A DNA stretch of 64,000 bases from positions 1 through 64,000 of the forward strand of contig NZ_JBITGZ010000022.1 in assembly GCF_044457565.1 (NCBI RefSeq), read 5' to 3'. The notes below the pieces were generated by a model. It was not told the origin of the DNA. It did no database searches and saw nothing but the letters and a program-made list of their open reading frames with translations. This DNA is from Kitasatospora sp044457565. Its GTDB lineage: Bacteria > Actinomycetota > Actinomycetes > Streptomycetales > Streptomycetaceae. Positions 36,230-45,666 of this stretch are shown here, in pieces. A program made the translations under genes and the position numbers. Numbering within the stretch: the first letter of the stretch is position 1; each line of letters begins with the position of its first letter.

Positions 36230-37315
36230 ATGCGCACAGTCGCCGTCGTCGGCACCGGACTGATCGGGACCTCCGCCGCACTCGCCCTCACCTCCCGGGG
36301 GCTGACCGTGCACCTGGAGGACGCCGACCCGGACGCCGCCCGCACGGCCGCCTCACTCGGCGCCGGCATCACGGACGCCCCCGACGGTCAGGTCGACCTG
36401 GCGATCATCGCGGTGCCGCCCGCGCTCGTCGGCAAGGTGGTCGCCGACTGCCAGCGGCGCGGCCTGGCCCGCTGGTACACCGACGTGGCCAGTGTGAAGG
36501 CCGGACCCCGGGCCGACGTGACGGCGCTCGGCTGCGACACCGTCCACTACATCGGCAGCCACCCGATGGCCGGGCGGGAGCGCTCCGGCCCGCTGGCCGC
36601 CCGCGCCGACCTCTTCGAGGGCCGCCCCTGGGTGCTCACCCCCACCCCGGACACCGACACCGAGACGCTCAACGCCGCGCTCGAACTGGTCGCCCTGTGC
36701 GGCGCGATGCCGATCGTGATGGACGCCGCCGCACACGACCGGGCCGTCGCACTCGTCTCGCACGCCCCGCAGCTGCTGTCCTCGCTGGTCGCCGCCCGTC
36801 TGGAGCACGCCGACGAGACCGCCGTCCGGCTCTCCGGCCAGGGCGTGCGGGACGTCACCCGGATCGCCGCCTCCAGCCCCGCGATGTGGGTGGACATCCT
36901 CTCCGCCAACGCGGGCGTGGTCGCCGACATCCTGGCCGAGCTGGCCGCCGACCTGGACGACACCGTCACCGCGCTGCGCGCCCTCCAGGCCACGGAGGAG
37001 GGCGAGCGCCGGGCCGGCGCCGCCGGGATCGAGGCCGTCATCCGCCGCGGCAACAGCGGCCAGGCCAGGATCCCCGGCAAGCACGGCGCCCCGCCCACCC
37101 GCTACGAGACGGTCTCGGTGGTCCTGGGCGACCAGCCCGGCGAGCTCGGCCGCCTCTTCGGCGAGGTCGGCGCCGCCGGCGTCAACATCGAGGACGTCGC
37201 CATCGAGCACTCCAGCGGCCAGCAGGTCGGCTTCGTCCAGCTCTCGGTGGCCCCGACGGCCGTCAAGCCCCTGACCGCCGCCCTGCGCGCCCACGGCTGG
37301 AGCGTCCGGGACTGA
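36230..37315 (+). CDS. tyrA: Prephenate (arogenate) dehydrogenase with ACT domain
   Basis: 361 residues. The N-terminal VAVVGTGLIGTSAALAL is the dinucleotide-binding loop; YIGSHPMAGRERSG carries the catalytic His and substrate Arg of the TyrA family. Residues about 285-361 (VSVVLGDQPGELGRLFGEVG, VNIEDVAIEHS) form a regulatory ACT domain, likely for tyrosine feedback. It acts in tyrosine synthesis. cmk and der follow, a conserved Streptomyces order. Confidence 0.94.
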   Translation: MRTVAVVGTGLIGTSAALALTSRGLTVHLEDADPDAARTAASLGAGITDAPDGQVDLAIIAVPPALVGKVVADCQRRGLARWYTDVASVKAGPRADVTALGCDTVHYIGSHPMAGRERSGPLAARADLFEGRPWVLTPTPDTDTETLNAALELVALCGAMPIVMDAAAHDRAVALVSHAPQLLSSLVAARLEHADETAVRLSGQGVRDVTRIAASSPAMWVDILSANAGVVADILAELAADLDDTVTALRALQATEEGERRAGAAGIEAVIRRGNSGQARIPGKHGAPPTRYETVSVVLGDQPGELGRLFGEVGAAGVNIEDVAIEHSSGQQVGFVQLSVAPTAVKPLTAALRAHGWSVRD

Positions 37316-37530
37316 CGCGGCTGCCCGCACCGCCCTCACCGGCCTCACCGCCGGCGCGGCGCGGCGCGCGGGTTCGGGCTCGGGTCCGGGCGCAGACCTC
37401 GCGGCCGAGCCGGTTCGGGGCCGGATCCGGGGGCCGGAAACGGGCGGGCCGGGGGACTGCGCGGGTCGTCTAACCTTGAGGGAGACATTCCCCGCTTCGA
37501 GATCCCCAGGTTTAGAGAGAGGTTCGCCCC

Positions 37531-38244
37531 GTGGACACTGCCGACCGAGCGCACGCCCCGGTCGTCGTCGCCATCGACGGACCCTCCGGTTCCGGCAAGT
37601 CGACCGTCTCGCGGTCGGTCGCCGCCCGGCTCGGGCTGAGCTTCCTGGACACGGGCGCGATGTACCGCGCGATGACCTGGTGGATGCTCGCCAACGACGT
37701 GGACGTGAACGACGCCGAGGCCGTGGCCGTCGCCTGCACCAAGCCGGTGATCGTCTCCGGCACCGACGCCGCCGGGCCGACGATCACCGTCGACGGCCAG
37801 GACGTCTCCGGCCCGATCCGCGGCCCCGAGGTGACCGCCCAGGTCAGCGCCGTCGCCGCGGTGCCGCAGGTGCGGACGCGGCTGGTGGAGCTCCAGCGCG
37901 GCTGCGCCGAGGTCGCCGAGCGCGGCATCGTCGCCGAGGGACGGGACATGGGCAGCGTGGTGTTCCCGGACGCCACCGTCAAGATCTTCCTCACCGCCTC
38001 CGAGGCGGCCCGCGCCCAGCGCCGGGCCGCCGAGCTGCGGGCCAAGGGCGTGGACGAGGCCACCATCACCGCGATGGCCGCCGACCTCGCCCGCCGGGAC
38101 GCCGCCGACTCCTCCCGGGAGACGGCACCGCTGACCCAGGCGGCCGACGCCGTCCTGGTGGACACCAGCGAGCTGACCCTCGACCAGGTGATAGACACGA
38201 TCACCGGCCTGGTCGAGGCGCGCGCGGGCCTGTCCGCGGTCTGA
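37531..38244 (+). CDS. cmk: Cytidylate kinase
   Basis: 237 residues, GTG start after AGAGAGG. The P-loop is AIDGPSGSGKSTVSRS; LDTGAMYRAMTW and EGRDMGSVVFPDA are the CMP-binding signatures of bacterial CMP kinase. It converts CMP and dCMP to diphosphates. It is usually followed by der in actinobacteria, as here. Confidence 0.96.
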   Translation: MDTADRAHAPVVVAIDGPSGSGKSTVSRSVAARLGLSFLDTGAMYRAMTWWMLANDVDVNDAEAVAVACTKPVIVSGTDAAGPTITVDGQDVSGPIRGPEVTAQVSAVAAVPQVRTRLVELQRGCAEVAERGIVAEGRDMGSVVFPDATVKIFLTASEAARAQRRAAELRAKGVDEATITAMAADLARRDAADSSRETAPLTQAADAVLVDTSELTLDQVIDTITGLVEARAGLSAV

Positions 38245-38446
38245 GCAAGGCGGCGGCCCTCGGCGGGGAGGAACACCCGCCGCAGGCGGCGCCGGGTTGC
38301 TCGCACCGCCACCGCAGCCGGCACCACCTCGTGGACCGGGCACCCCGCCCAGGCACCACACCGAGATTTCGCGCTGCCCACAACGAGGGCAGGTACGCAC
38401 GGCACGTCCCTGGGAAGGGCCTGTGCCGGGAAATGGACAGACGAAC

Positions 38447-39889
38447 ATGACCGAAGAGATCACCGCCGGCCCCGGCGAGCTGGACGCCGCCGACTACGCC
38501 GAGTTCATGGCTCTCGCCGCCGAGGAGGGCTTCGACGGCGATGACATGCTCGGTGACGGCAGCCACGGCCCGCTGCCGGTGCTGGCCGTCGTCGGCCGCC
38601 CCAACGTCGGCAAGTCGACCCTGGTGAACCGCATCATCGGCCGCCGTGAGGCGGTCGTCGAGGACAAGCCCGGCGTCACCCGTGACCGCGTCTCCTACGA
38701 GGCGACCTGGAACGGCCGCCGGTTCAAGCTGGTCGACACCGGCGGTTGGGAGCTCGACGTCCTCGGCATCGACGCCATGGTTGCCGCGCAGGCCGAGCTC
38801 GGCATCGAGAGCGCCGACGCGGTGCTCTTCGTCGTGGACGCCACCGTCGGCGCGACCGACACCGACGAGGCGCTGATCAAGCTCATCCGCCGCGCCGGCA
38901 AGCCCACCGTGCTCTGCGCCAACAAGGTCGACGGCCAGTCCACCGAGGCCGAGGCCGCCTACCTGTGGTCGCTCGGCCTCGGCGAGCCGTACCCCGTCTC
39001 GGCCCTGCACGGCCGCGGCTCCGGCGACCTGCTGGACGCCGTGATGGCCGCGCTGCCCGAGGCCCCGCCGCAGACCTTCGGCGTTGCGCCGGGCGGCCCG
39101 CGCCGGGTCGCCCTGATCGGCCGTCCCAACGTCGGCAAGTCCAGCCTGCTGAACAGGGTCGCCGGCGAGGAGCGGGTGGTCGTCAACGAGCTGGCCGGCA
39201 CCACCCGTGACCCGGTCGACGAGCTGATCGAACTCGGCGGCAAGACCTGGAAGTTCGTCGACACCGCCGGTATCCGCCGCCGCGTGCACCTCACCGCGGG
39301 CGCCGACTTCTACGCCTCGCTGCGGACGTCGGCGGCGCTGGAGAAGGCCGAGGTCGCGGTCGTCCTGATCGACGCCAGCGAGACCCTCGCCGAGCAGGAC
39401 ACCCGGATCATCTCGATGGCCGTCGAGGCCGGGCGCGCCGTCGTGGTGGCGTACAACAAGTGGGACCAGCTGGACGAGGAGCGCCGCTACTACCTGGAGC
39501 GCGAGATCGAGAAGGATCTCGTCCAGGTGCAGTGGGCGCCCCGTGTCAACGTCTCCGCGCTGACCGGCCGCCACATGGAGAAGCTCGTCCCGGCGATCGA
39601 GACCGCGCTGGCCGGCTGGGAGACCCGCGTCCCGACCGCCCGCCTGAACGCCTTCCTCGGTGAGCTCGTCGCCGCGCACCCGCACCCGATCCGCGGTGGC
39701 AAGCAGCCGCGGATCCTGTTCGGTACGCAGGCCGGCATCCGCCCGCCGCGCTTCATCCTCTTCGCGTCCGGCTTCCTGGAGGCGGGCTACCGCCGCTTCG
39801 TCGAGCGCCGCCTGCGGGAGGAGTTCGGCTTCGTCGGGACGCCGATCTCGATCTCCGTGCGGGTGCGCGAGAAGCGCCGCCGCAAGTGA
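38447..39889 (+). CDS. der: GTPase Der (EngA), ribosome biogenesis
   Basis: 480 residues from ATG 38447. Two tandem G domains each carry GRPNVGKS[ST], a DTGG/DTAG switch-II and NKVD/NKWD base-recognition motifs. A C-terminal KH-like domain ends in a basic tail (REKRRRK). It acts in 50S subunit maturation. An N-terminal acidic extension of about 45 residues precedes the first G domain, common in actinobacteria. Confidence 0.97.
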   Translation: MTEEITAGPGELDAADYAEFMALAAEEGFDGDDMLGDGSHGPLPVLAVVGRPNVGKSTLVNRIIGRREAVVEDKPGVTRDRVSYEATWNGRRFKLVDTGGWELDVLGIDAMVAAQAELGIESADAVLFVVDATVGATDTDEALIKLIRRAGKPTVLCANKVDGQSTEAEAAYLWSLGLGEPYPVSALHGRGSGDLLDAVMAALPEAPPQTFGVAPGGPRRVALIGRPNVGKSSLLNRVAGEERVVVNELAGTTRDPVDELIELGGKTWKFVDTAGIRRRVHLTAGADFYASLRTSAALEKAEVAVVLIDASETLAEQDTRIISMAVEAGRAVVVAYNKWDQLDEERRYYLEREIEKDLVQVQWAPRVNVSALTGRHMEKLVPAIETALAGWETRVPTARLNAFLGELVAAHPHPIRGGKQPRILFGTQAGIRPPRFILFASGFLEAGYRRFVERRLREEFGFVGTPISISVRVREKRRRK

Positions 39890-39906
39890 TCCGCCGCCGA
39901 GTTGCC

Positions 39907-39968
39907 CGGTTGCTGAGTTGCTGAGTTGCTGAGTTGCTGAGCTGATCGGCTGCTGAGCTGATCGGCTG
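39907..39968 (+). repeat. Short tandem repeat TTGCTGAG / GCTGAGCTGATCG
   Basis: Four copies of (G)TTGCTGAG followed by two copies of a longer GCTGAGCTGATCG word directly after der. It is non-coding and probably slippage-derived. Confidence 0.8.
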
Positions 39969-39972
39969 AACC

Positions 39973-40014
39973 AGGAAGGCCCTGGTACCCCCGCGGGGGT
40001 ACCAGGGCCTTCCT
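39973..40014. terminator. Bidirectional terminator hairpin after der
   Basis: Perfect 20-bp arms AGGAAGGCCCTGGTACCCCC and complement meet at a GC dinucleotide, between der and a convergent gene. Confidence 0.88.
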
Positions 40015-40081
40015 GTGTCCGGCTGCCCGACCGTTCGCCGGCTGGTTGCCCGGGCGGTCGCCCGGCCGGCCCGGTGCGCTC

Positions 40082-40627
40082 TCAGGAGTCGCTACGGCCG
40101 GGCGGGAGGGACAGCAGGCTGCGGTGCCGTCCACCGGTGGTCGCCTCGGCGGGCTGCACCGAGCCGAGGTAGCCGGCCGCGACCCAGCCCTGACCGTTGG
40201 CGAACTGGCCGCTGGTGTGCGTGAGGTGTTGCCCGGTCTGCTGCCCGTTGTTCTGCCCGCTGCCCTGTCCACCACCGGACCCGCCGCCGGACCCGCCCTG
40301 CTGGCCGTGCTGGCCGGGCGTGAACTGCGGGGTGCCGAGCGCCTGCCCCGCGTAGGTGTGGAAAGCCTGTGACTGCGGCGGCTGCGGACGGGCGTCGGCC
40401 CGCTCAGAGTGCGTGTCGCGGACGGCGAAGCCGGTGAACCGCAGGTCCTCCTCACCCGAACGGTCACCGGGCAGGGCCCGGAACAGCCGCCGGTACTCGG
40501 AGTACAGCTCGTCGTAGATCGGCGTCGTGGAGTTCGGGTGTTCCGCGTCGTACGACGGGCGCATTCCCGGGATCGAGCGGGAGCTGGTGGGCTGACGGTG
40601 GGCTGCGGCGACGTCGTAGCTGTACAC
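40082..40627 (-). CDS. Uncharacterised protein with Gly/Gln-rich linker
   Basis: 181 residues from GTG 40627. Residues 30-75 are a folded-looking segment (TPIYDELYSEYRRLFRALPG then EEDLRFTGFAVRD). About residues 110-150 are Gly/Gln/Ser-rich. The YDELYxEYRRLFRALPGDR segment looks conserved, but I cannot name the family. No signal peptide or membrane segment. Codon use matches a real gene in this frame. Confidence 0.7.
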   Translation of the reverse strand: MYSYDVAAAHRQPTSSRSIPGMRPSYDAEHPNSTTPIYDELYSEYRRLFRALPGDRSGEEDLRFTGFAVRDTHSERADARPQPPQSQAFHTYAGQALGTPQFTPGQHGQQGGSGGGSGGGQGSGQNNGQQTGQHLTHTSGQFANGQGWVAAGYLGSVQPAEATTGGRHRSLLSLPPGRSDS

Positions 40628-40822
40628 GTATCAGCCAACGAGCGAGACCGCCGGGAGATGCGGGGTCGGGGCACCCCGCTGGAGCCCCCTGCCCGGGCGG
40701 TCCGGGGACGGGCGCTCCGGGGGCGAGAGCGGGCGGCCGGGCGGCTCGCCCCGCGCTCCGCCGGGTGCCGGGCCACCCGCCCCCCGGAGCCCCGTTGGGA
40801 CGGCGTCGCGCTGTAGGTCGGC

Positions 40823-41770
40823 TCAGGTCCCCGCGAGCGGCAGCGACGCGGCCACCACCTGCCCCTGCTTGGCCGCCTTCTCCAGGGCCTGCCGCAGCAG
40901 GTCCTCGCGCGGCTGGCGGCCCACCGTGCCTGCCGGCACCGCGTACATGCTGACCTGAGACTGCTGGCCCGCCGCGATCCGCCAGGCCTCGGTGACCTGG
41001 AGCGGCTGGTGCGCCTGCCACCAGCCGGTGCTGCCGCCGGCCGCTGCCGGCTGCAGGATCGCGTGCAGCTTGCCCATGGCGACCAGCACCGACCAGCCGC
41101 TCAGCACGGGCGGCGCGACGTCGATGTCGGCGGTCGGGTGGAAGCCTGCGTCCTCGAGCAGCCCGAGGAACTCGTCCGAACCCGAGGTGTTGCCCGGCCG
41201 GCCGACCGGCCCGGTCGGTTCGACCACCAGCGCGGCGTGCCCGGTGGCGCCGTGCAGCACCAGGCCGCAGGTGATGCCGAGAATGGCGGCCTGGCCGGCG
41301 GCGGGCGGGGCGGCCTGCGCGGCCGGAGCGGCGGCCGGGATGCCGGTGACACCTGAGAGGCCCGAGGCACCAGGGACACCAGGAGCACCAGGGGCACCCG
41401 ACGCACCTGAGAAGCCTGAGGCGCCGCCCTGGGCGGGAACGGTGACGGCGGGCGCGGGGGCCGGCGTCGCCGGGCTGCCCGTCTGGGCCGTCTGGGACTC
41501 GCTGATGCTGCGTACGGCGCCCAGCAGCTGCTCCTCCGAAACCGACACCACCTGGGAGGGGATGCAGCGGGAGTGCGCGAAGGCCAGCACCGCCGTCTCG
41601 TCCCCGACGAACAGGACGGTGCTGGTGGGCTCCTGCTGCGAGTACCCCGGCGTCCGGCAGGACGTGCACTCGTAGCTGTCGGGCGCGTGGTCGCCACGGA
41701 GCAGGCGGTCGGCCTCGTCGTCGCCGATCTCTGACCTGACCTCGTCGCTGACATCGAGCATGCGGGGCAC
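40823..41770 (-). CDS. Uncharacterised protein with N-terminal CxxC element
   Basis: 315 residues from GTG 41770, selected because GAGGAG lies five to six bases upstream. The N-terminal 110 residues (LDVSDEVRSEIGDDEADRLL, then SYECTSCRTPGYSQQE) form a small folded region with one CxxC. An Ala/Pro/Gly linker (about 120-185) separates it from a second alpha/beta region ending near 315. I do not recognise the family. It reads like a cytoplasmic regulatory or adaptor protein. Confidence 0.72.
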   Translation of the reverse strand: MPRMLDVSDEVRSEIGDDEADRLLRGDHAPDSYECTSCRTPGYSQQEPTSTVLFVGDETAVLAFAHSRCIPSQVVSVSEEQLLGAVRSISESQTAQTGSPATPAPAPAVTVPAQGGASGFSGASGAPGAPGVPGASGLSGVTGIPAAAPAAQAAPPAAGQAAILGITCGLVLHGATGHAALVVEPTGPVGRPGNTSGSDEFLGLLEDAGFHPTADIDVAPPVLSGWSVLVAMGKLHAILQPAAAGGSTGWWQAHQPLQVTEAWRIAAGQQSQVSMYAVPAGTVGRQPREDLLRQALEKAAKQGQVVAASLPLAGT

Positions 41771-42377
41771 GAAGACTCCTCGTTTGTTCGGGGGTGGCAC
41801 GGGCGTCCCGGCCGCCAATTCCAACGGACCCCTGTGTCAGGGGTCACGGGTGGGTTCGGGGGTTGGCGGGTTTTGCCGCTGATCTGAGTGCCGAGGGTGG
41901 TCGTCCGATCACAATCTGTCGATGTGGGACGAATTCGGAGCGTGGACGAACTGTGAGGTAGGCCATGTCGGGGCGCTATTTGATCAAGGAAATGATGCGC
42001 ATAACGGACAATTTGGGTTCATCTCCAAGGTCATTACCCCGGGTAACAGCAGGCTGAGCTGGGACGACACCAACCTGTTTGGCTCCCGGGCGGCGCACTC
42101 GTAGCTTCGTTCTCGGTGCAACGAGCACCACCCGGGTTCACCCCCGACGCACGGCCCGCCGGCTCACCCCGGCAAGGTCCCCTCCGCGCCGCTCCTGGCG
42201 AGGAGGGATGGTGCCCACCGGCTCGACCAGCTCGAACAGGTCGCCGGTGAGTGGAGGTGGCCAGGGCGGCATGGCACGTCCGACACGTGCACGGCCGCCC
42301 AGCGGACGAGGCAGGCGATTTCGGACCCCCGAGGGTCTGGTTCCGCATGCCCGCCCGGGGCTGTCGAGAGGAACCTC
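41771..42377. promoter_or_regulatory. Long upstream region of the Rpf-LysM gene
   Basis: 607 bp without a convincing gene. The middle (about 41,900-42,060) is markedly AT-richer than its surroundings, with TTTGATCAA and ACAATTTGGGTTCATC, and is the likeliest promoter zone. The last 260 bases are a long probable 5' leader. Other Streptomyces rpfA genes are preceded by a c-di-AMP riboswitch; I looked for its conserved blocks and could not find them here. Confidence 0.5.
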
Positions 42378-43142
42378 ATGACCTTCCGTAACGAGACCGC
42401 CGCTGTCACCACCTCCGCCAAGCGCAACCGCGTTCGGATGGCCGTCATGGCCGGCGCTGTCGCCGCCCTGCCGGTGGCCGGCCTCGTCACGGCCACCTCG
42501 GCCTCCGCCGCCCCAGTCGCGACCTGGGACAAGGTCGCCCAGTGCGAGAGCGGCGGCAACTGGGCCATCAACACCGGTAACGGCTTCTACGGCGGCCTGC
42601 AGTTCACCTCCAGCACCTGGGCCGCCTTCGGTGGCACCGCGTACGCCTCGCAGGCCAATCTGGCCACCAAGGCGCAGCAGATCTCCATCGCCGAGAAGGT
42701 CCTCGCCTCGCAGGGCCCCGGCGCCTGGCCGGTCTGCTCCGTCAAGGCCGGTCTGACCGCCGGTGGCGCCGCCGCCCAGGTCGACACCGCCGCCCCGGCC
42801 GCCAAGCCCGCCGCCCCGGCTGCCCCCGCCGCCAAGGCCCCGGCCGCCGCCCCGGCCCCGAAGGGCGCCGCCAAGCCGGCCGCCACCTCCTCGGACAGCG
42901 TCGCCGCCCCGGCCCCGAAGGCCGCCGCGCCGGCGAAGCCCGCCAAGGCCGAGAAGCCCGCCAAGCCGGCCAAGCCCGCCGCGAAGAGCGACGCCGGCAA
43001 CTACACCGTCAAGGCCGGTGACACCCTGAGCAGCATCGCCGCTGCCAACGGCACCGACTGGAAGTCGCTGTACAACGACAACGCCAAGGTCGTCGGCGGC
43101 AACCCGAACCTGATCTTCCCGGGTCAGACCCTGGCTGTCTGA
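42378..43142 (+). CDS. Secreted resuscitation-promoting factor-like transglycosylase with LysM
   Basis: 254 residues. A basic N-terminus, a hydrophobic core and an A-S-A-A signal peptidase site give an export signal of about 45 residues. ATWDKVAQCESGGNWAINTG is the Rpf lysozyme-like fold with its catalytic Glu, and GLQFTSSTWAAFGG follows. An Ala/Pro/Lys linker leads to a C-terminal LysM domain (YTVKAGDTLSSIAAANG). It cleaves peptidoglycan in spore germination and growth. GAGAGGAACC precedes the ATG. Confidence 0.93.
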   Translation: MTFRNETAAVTTSAKRNRVRMAVMAGAVAALPVAGLVTATSASAAPVATWDKVAQCESGGNWAINTGNGFYGGLQFTSSTWAAFGGTAYASQANLATKAQQISIAEKVLASQGPGAWPVCSVKAGLTAGGAAAQVDTAAPAAKPAAPAAPAAKAPAAAPAPKGAAKPAATSSDSVAAPAPKAAAPAKPAKAEKPAKPAKPAAKSDAGNYTVKAGDTLSSIAAANGTDWKSLYNDNAKVVGGNPNLIFPGQTLAV

Positions 43143-43366
43143 TCGTCAGCCGGCTGACCGTCGGCCGCCGTTCGGCTGCTCGCACGTCAGCTGTCTGTCC
43201 GTCATCTGTTCGACCGCCGGCACGTTCTCGATCGTGCCCGTACGGTCGTCGGCTTCCGACGGTGGCCGGCCGGTAGCCCGGTTCGGTTCCGGCCCGGCCC
43301 GTGCGACGGCTTGGTCGGGCTCGGCTCGGCTCGGCTCATGCCGCGCACGCCCACCCGGCGCGCATT

Positions 43367-43409
43367 CGGACGGCCGCCCTCTCGCTCACCGCGAGAGGGC
43401 GGCCGTCCG
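43367..43409 (+). terminator. Terminator downstream of Rpf-LysM gene
   Basis: Perfect 19-bp arms CGGACGGCCGCCCTCTCGC and complement with loop TCACC. It lies 225 bases after the stop; no gene intervenes. Confidence 0.8.
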
Positions 43410-43658
43410 CGTTGCCGACGCAGGGGTGCTTCGGTCAATGTTCCGGTTGCCCCATGCACCACCTCAGTAACCTCCGCCACACCAGTCCGGCCCGCCCGCC
43501 CCGCCCGCCTCGCCCGCTTGTGCCCGATACCTCGGCATGCTCCCGGGCGACGACACCGGAGGCGGCGACCCCGGCACGGGTGGGGGAGAGGGCGGGCAGG
43601 GCCCGCGGGAACAGGAGTGCGGCCCGCAGCCCGCCGGGCGGCACGGCAGGATGGTCCT
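43410..43658. other. Gene-free stretch before alkB-like gene
   Basis: About 250 bp; CGCCCGCC/CCGCCC-type repeats, no gene recognised. It should hold the promoter of the next gene. Confidence 0.4.
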
Positions 43659-44327
43659 GTGGCGGACGAAGAGCTCTTCCCCCGTACCCGGTCCGAACCG
43701 GCGCCCGGCGTGGTGCACGTGCCCGACTGGCTCGACCGGGCCGAGCAGCGGCGGCTGGTCGCCGCCTGCCGGGAGTGGGCCAGGCCACCGGCCGGCATGC
43801 ACACCGTCCGGATGCCGACCGGCGGCGTGATGTCCGTCCACATGGTCAGCCTCGGCTGGCACTGGTACCCCTACGGCTACTCCCGCACCGCCGCCGACGG
43901 TACCCCCGTCAAGCCCTTCCCGCCCCTCCTGGGCGAGCTGGCAGAACGGGCGCTGGCGCGGGCGTACGGCGACGCGGTCGCCGACGTCACCGGCGCCGCC
44001 GCGTACGATCCGGACGTCGCCGTGGTCAACCACTACCCGTACGGCGCGAAGATGGGCCTGCACCAGGACCGCGACGAACGGGCGAACGCCCCCGTGGTCT
44101 CCCTCTCGCTCGGCGACAGCTGCGTCTTCAGGCTCGGCAACACCGAGACCCGTACCCGCCCCTGGGCCGACCTGGAACTGCGCAGCGGCGATCTGCTGGT
44201 CTTCGGAGGCCCCGCCCGCTACGCGTACCACGGGGTCGTCCGCACCCTGGCGGGCACCGCTGATCCGGAGCTGGGTTTGGTCGGCCGCCTCAATATCACG
44301 GTCCGGCAGTCCGGCCTGCCGGGCTGA
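43659..44327 (+). CDS. alkB: AlkB-type 2-oxoglutarate/Fe(II) dioxygenase
   Basis: 222 residues from GTG 43659. NHYPYGAKMGLHQDRDE carries the HxD iron ligands, AYHGVVRT the distal His, and GRLNITVRQ the RxNxTxR motif that binds 2-oxoglutarate. These are all AlkB landmarks in the proper order. The enzyme oxidatively removes N1-methyladenine and N3-methylcytosine from DNA. The frame stays open to the left but translates as noise there; GCAGGA precedes the GTG. Confidence 0.93.
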   Translation: MADEELFPRTRSEPAPGVVHVPDWLDRAEQRRLVAACREWARPPAGMHTVRMPTGGVMSVHMVSLGWHWYPYGYSRTAADGTPVKPFPPLLGELAERALARAYGDAVADVTGAAAYDPDVAVVNHYPYGAKMGLHQDRDERANAPVVSLSLGDSCVFRLGNTETRTRPWADLELRSGDLLVFGGPARYAYHGVVRTLAGTADPELGLVGRLNITVRQSGLPG

Positions 44328-44379
44328 TCCGGCTGATCCGGCTGGTTCCCGCTGCTTCCGGTGATCGCGCTGTCCCGGC

Positions 44380-44431
44380 GATCCACGTGATCCCGCTCGT
44401 CCCTGTAAGCCGTGTGATCCACGTGATCCCG
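44380..44431 (+). repeat. Direct repeat GATCCACGTGATCCCG
   Basis: Two identical 16-base copies at 44380-44395 and 44416-44431, in a wider field (44328-44465) of degenerate GTGATCCCG/GGCTGATCC words that fills the gap between alkB-like and tesB genes. Confidence 0.85.
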
Positions 44432-44609
44432 GTCATCCGCGTCACCCGTGCGATCCCGGTGACCTGGTACGGAGGCCGCCGGCCGGGATACCCCGAGCGC
44501 CCACCCCGGGCGGCGGGAATTCCCGGAGTCGAAGGAGAATTCGACTGGACGTAAGGCAGCAGCCGGGCGGAGGACCTCGCCCGGGCCGCCGGCGAGAGGA
44601 AGCGCACCC

Positions 44610-45464
44610 ATGGGAACCCCCGTCGACCAACTCGTCGAACTGCTCGACCTGGAGCAGATCGAGCTGAACATCTTCCGCGGCCGCAGCCCCGAGGAGGAGT
44701 TGCAGCGCACCTTCGGTGGCCAGGTCGCCGGTCAGGCGCTGGTCGCGGCGGGGCGCACAGTGGAGGGCGACCGCCCCGTTCACTCACTGCACGCCTACTT
44801 CCTGCGCCCCGGTGTGCCCGGTGTCCCGATCGTCTACCAGGTCGACCGGATCAGGGACGGCCGCTCCTTCACCACCCGCCGGGTGCTCGGCATCCAGCAG
44901 GGCCGCTCGATCTTCGCGCTCACCGCCGACTTCCACGTCCCCGAGCAGGGCGGGATCGAGCACCAGGACGCGATGCCCGACGTGCCCGCCGCCGAGGACC
45001 TGCCGAGCGCCCTGGAGGAGGTCGGCTCCAAGCTCGGTGAGCTGCCGCCGTTCATCAGCCGCCGTCAGCCCTTCGACATCCGCTACGTCGACCGGCTGCG
45101 CTGGACCAAGGAGGAGCTGGCCGGCGTCGAGCCACGCAGCGGAGTCTGGCTGCGCACCAACGGCGCCCTGCCCGACGACCCGCTGATCCACGTCTGCGCC
45201 CTCACCTACGCGAGTGACATGACGCTGCTGGACGCCGTCCGCGCGCCGGTCGAGCCGCTCTGGGGCCACCGGCACTTCGACATGGCCTCGCTGGACCACG
45301 CGATGTGGTTCCACCGCCCCTTCCGCGCCGACGAGTGGCTGCTCTACCAGCAGGAGTCGCCCATCGCGCACGGCGCTCGCGGGCTGGCCCGGGGGCAGAT
45401 CTTCGACCGGAGCGGCCGCCTGGTGGTGTCGGTGATGCAGGAGGGGCTGTTCCGCCCACTGTGA
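44610..45464 (+). CDS. tesB: Acyl-CoA thioesterase II
   Basis: 284 residues. It is a double hot-dog fold with FGGQVAGQALVAAGRTV and SLHAYFLRPGVPGVPIVYQV in the N-terminal half and YASDMTLLDAVR and LDHAMWFHRPFRADEWLLYQ, with the active-site Asp/His region, in the C-terminal half. It hydrolyses medium and long acyl-CoA esters. The start is supported by GAGAGGAAG upstream. After the stop, TGCCC-type repeats fill the gap. Confidence 0.94.
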   Translation: MGTPVDQLVELLDLEQIELNIFRGRSPEEELQRTFGGQVAGQALVAAGRTVEGDRPVHSLHAYFLRPGVPGVPIVYQVDRIRDGRSFTTRRVLGIQQGRSIFALTADFHVPEQGGIEHQDAMPDVPAAEDLPSALEEVGSKLGELPPFISRRQPFDIRYVDRLRWTKEELAGVEPRSGVWLRTNGALPDDPLIHVCALTYASDMTLLDAVRAPVEPLWGHRHFDMASLDHAMWFHRPFRADEWLLYQQESPIAHGARGLARGQIFDRSGRLVVSVMQEGLFRPL

Positions 45465-45666
45465 CGGCCTGCCCTGCCCTGCCCTGCCTGCCCTACCCCT
45501 ACTGGCCCCTGCTGGCCCCTACTGCGGGGCGCCGCCCTGCCTCACCCGGCCCGCTGGGACAGGGCAGGCGGCCTTCGCTCCGACCTGCGGGGAATGATCC
45601 GGCCCCGGGCCGAGCGTTGACGTCTGTGACATCCGCCTGTGATATCCGCCGCACTGGAGGGTTCCG

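Noticed and set aside
41922..42104. 60-codon frame in the AT-rich zone before the Rpf gene
   Set aside because: No ribosome site and no conserved features; the zone looks like promoter DNA.
42100..42377. ydaO-type c-di-AMP riboswitch before the Rpf-LysM gene
   Set aside because: Expected from other Streptomyces, but I could not find its conserved sequence blocks; left as an open question.
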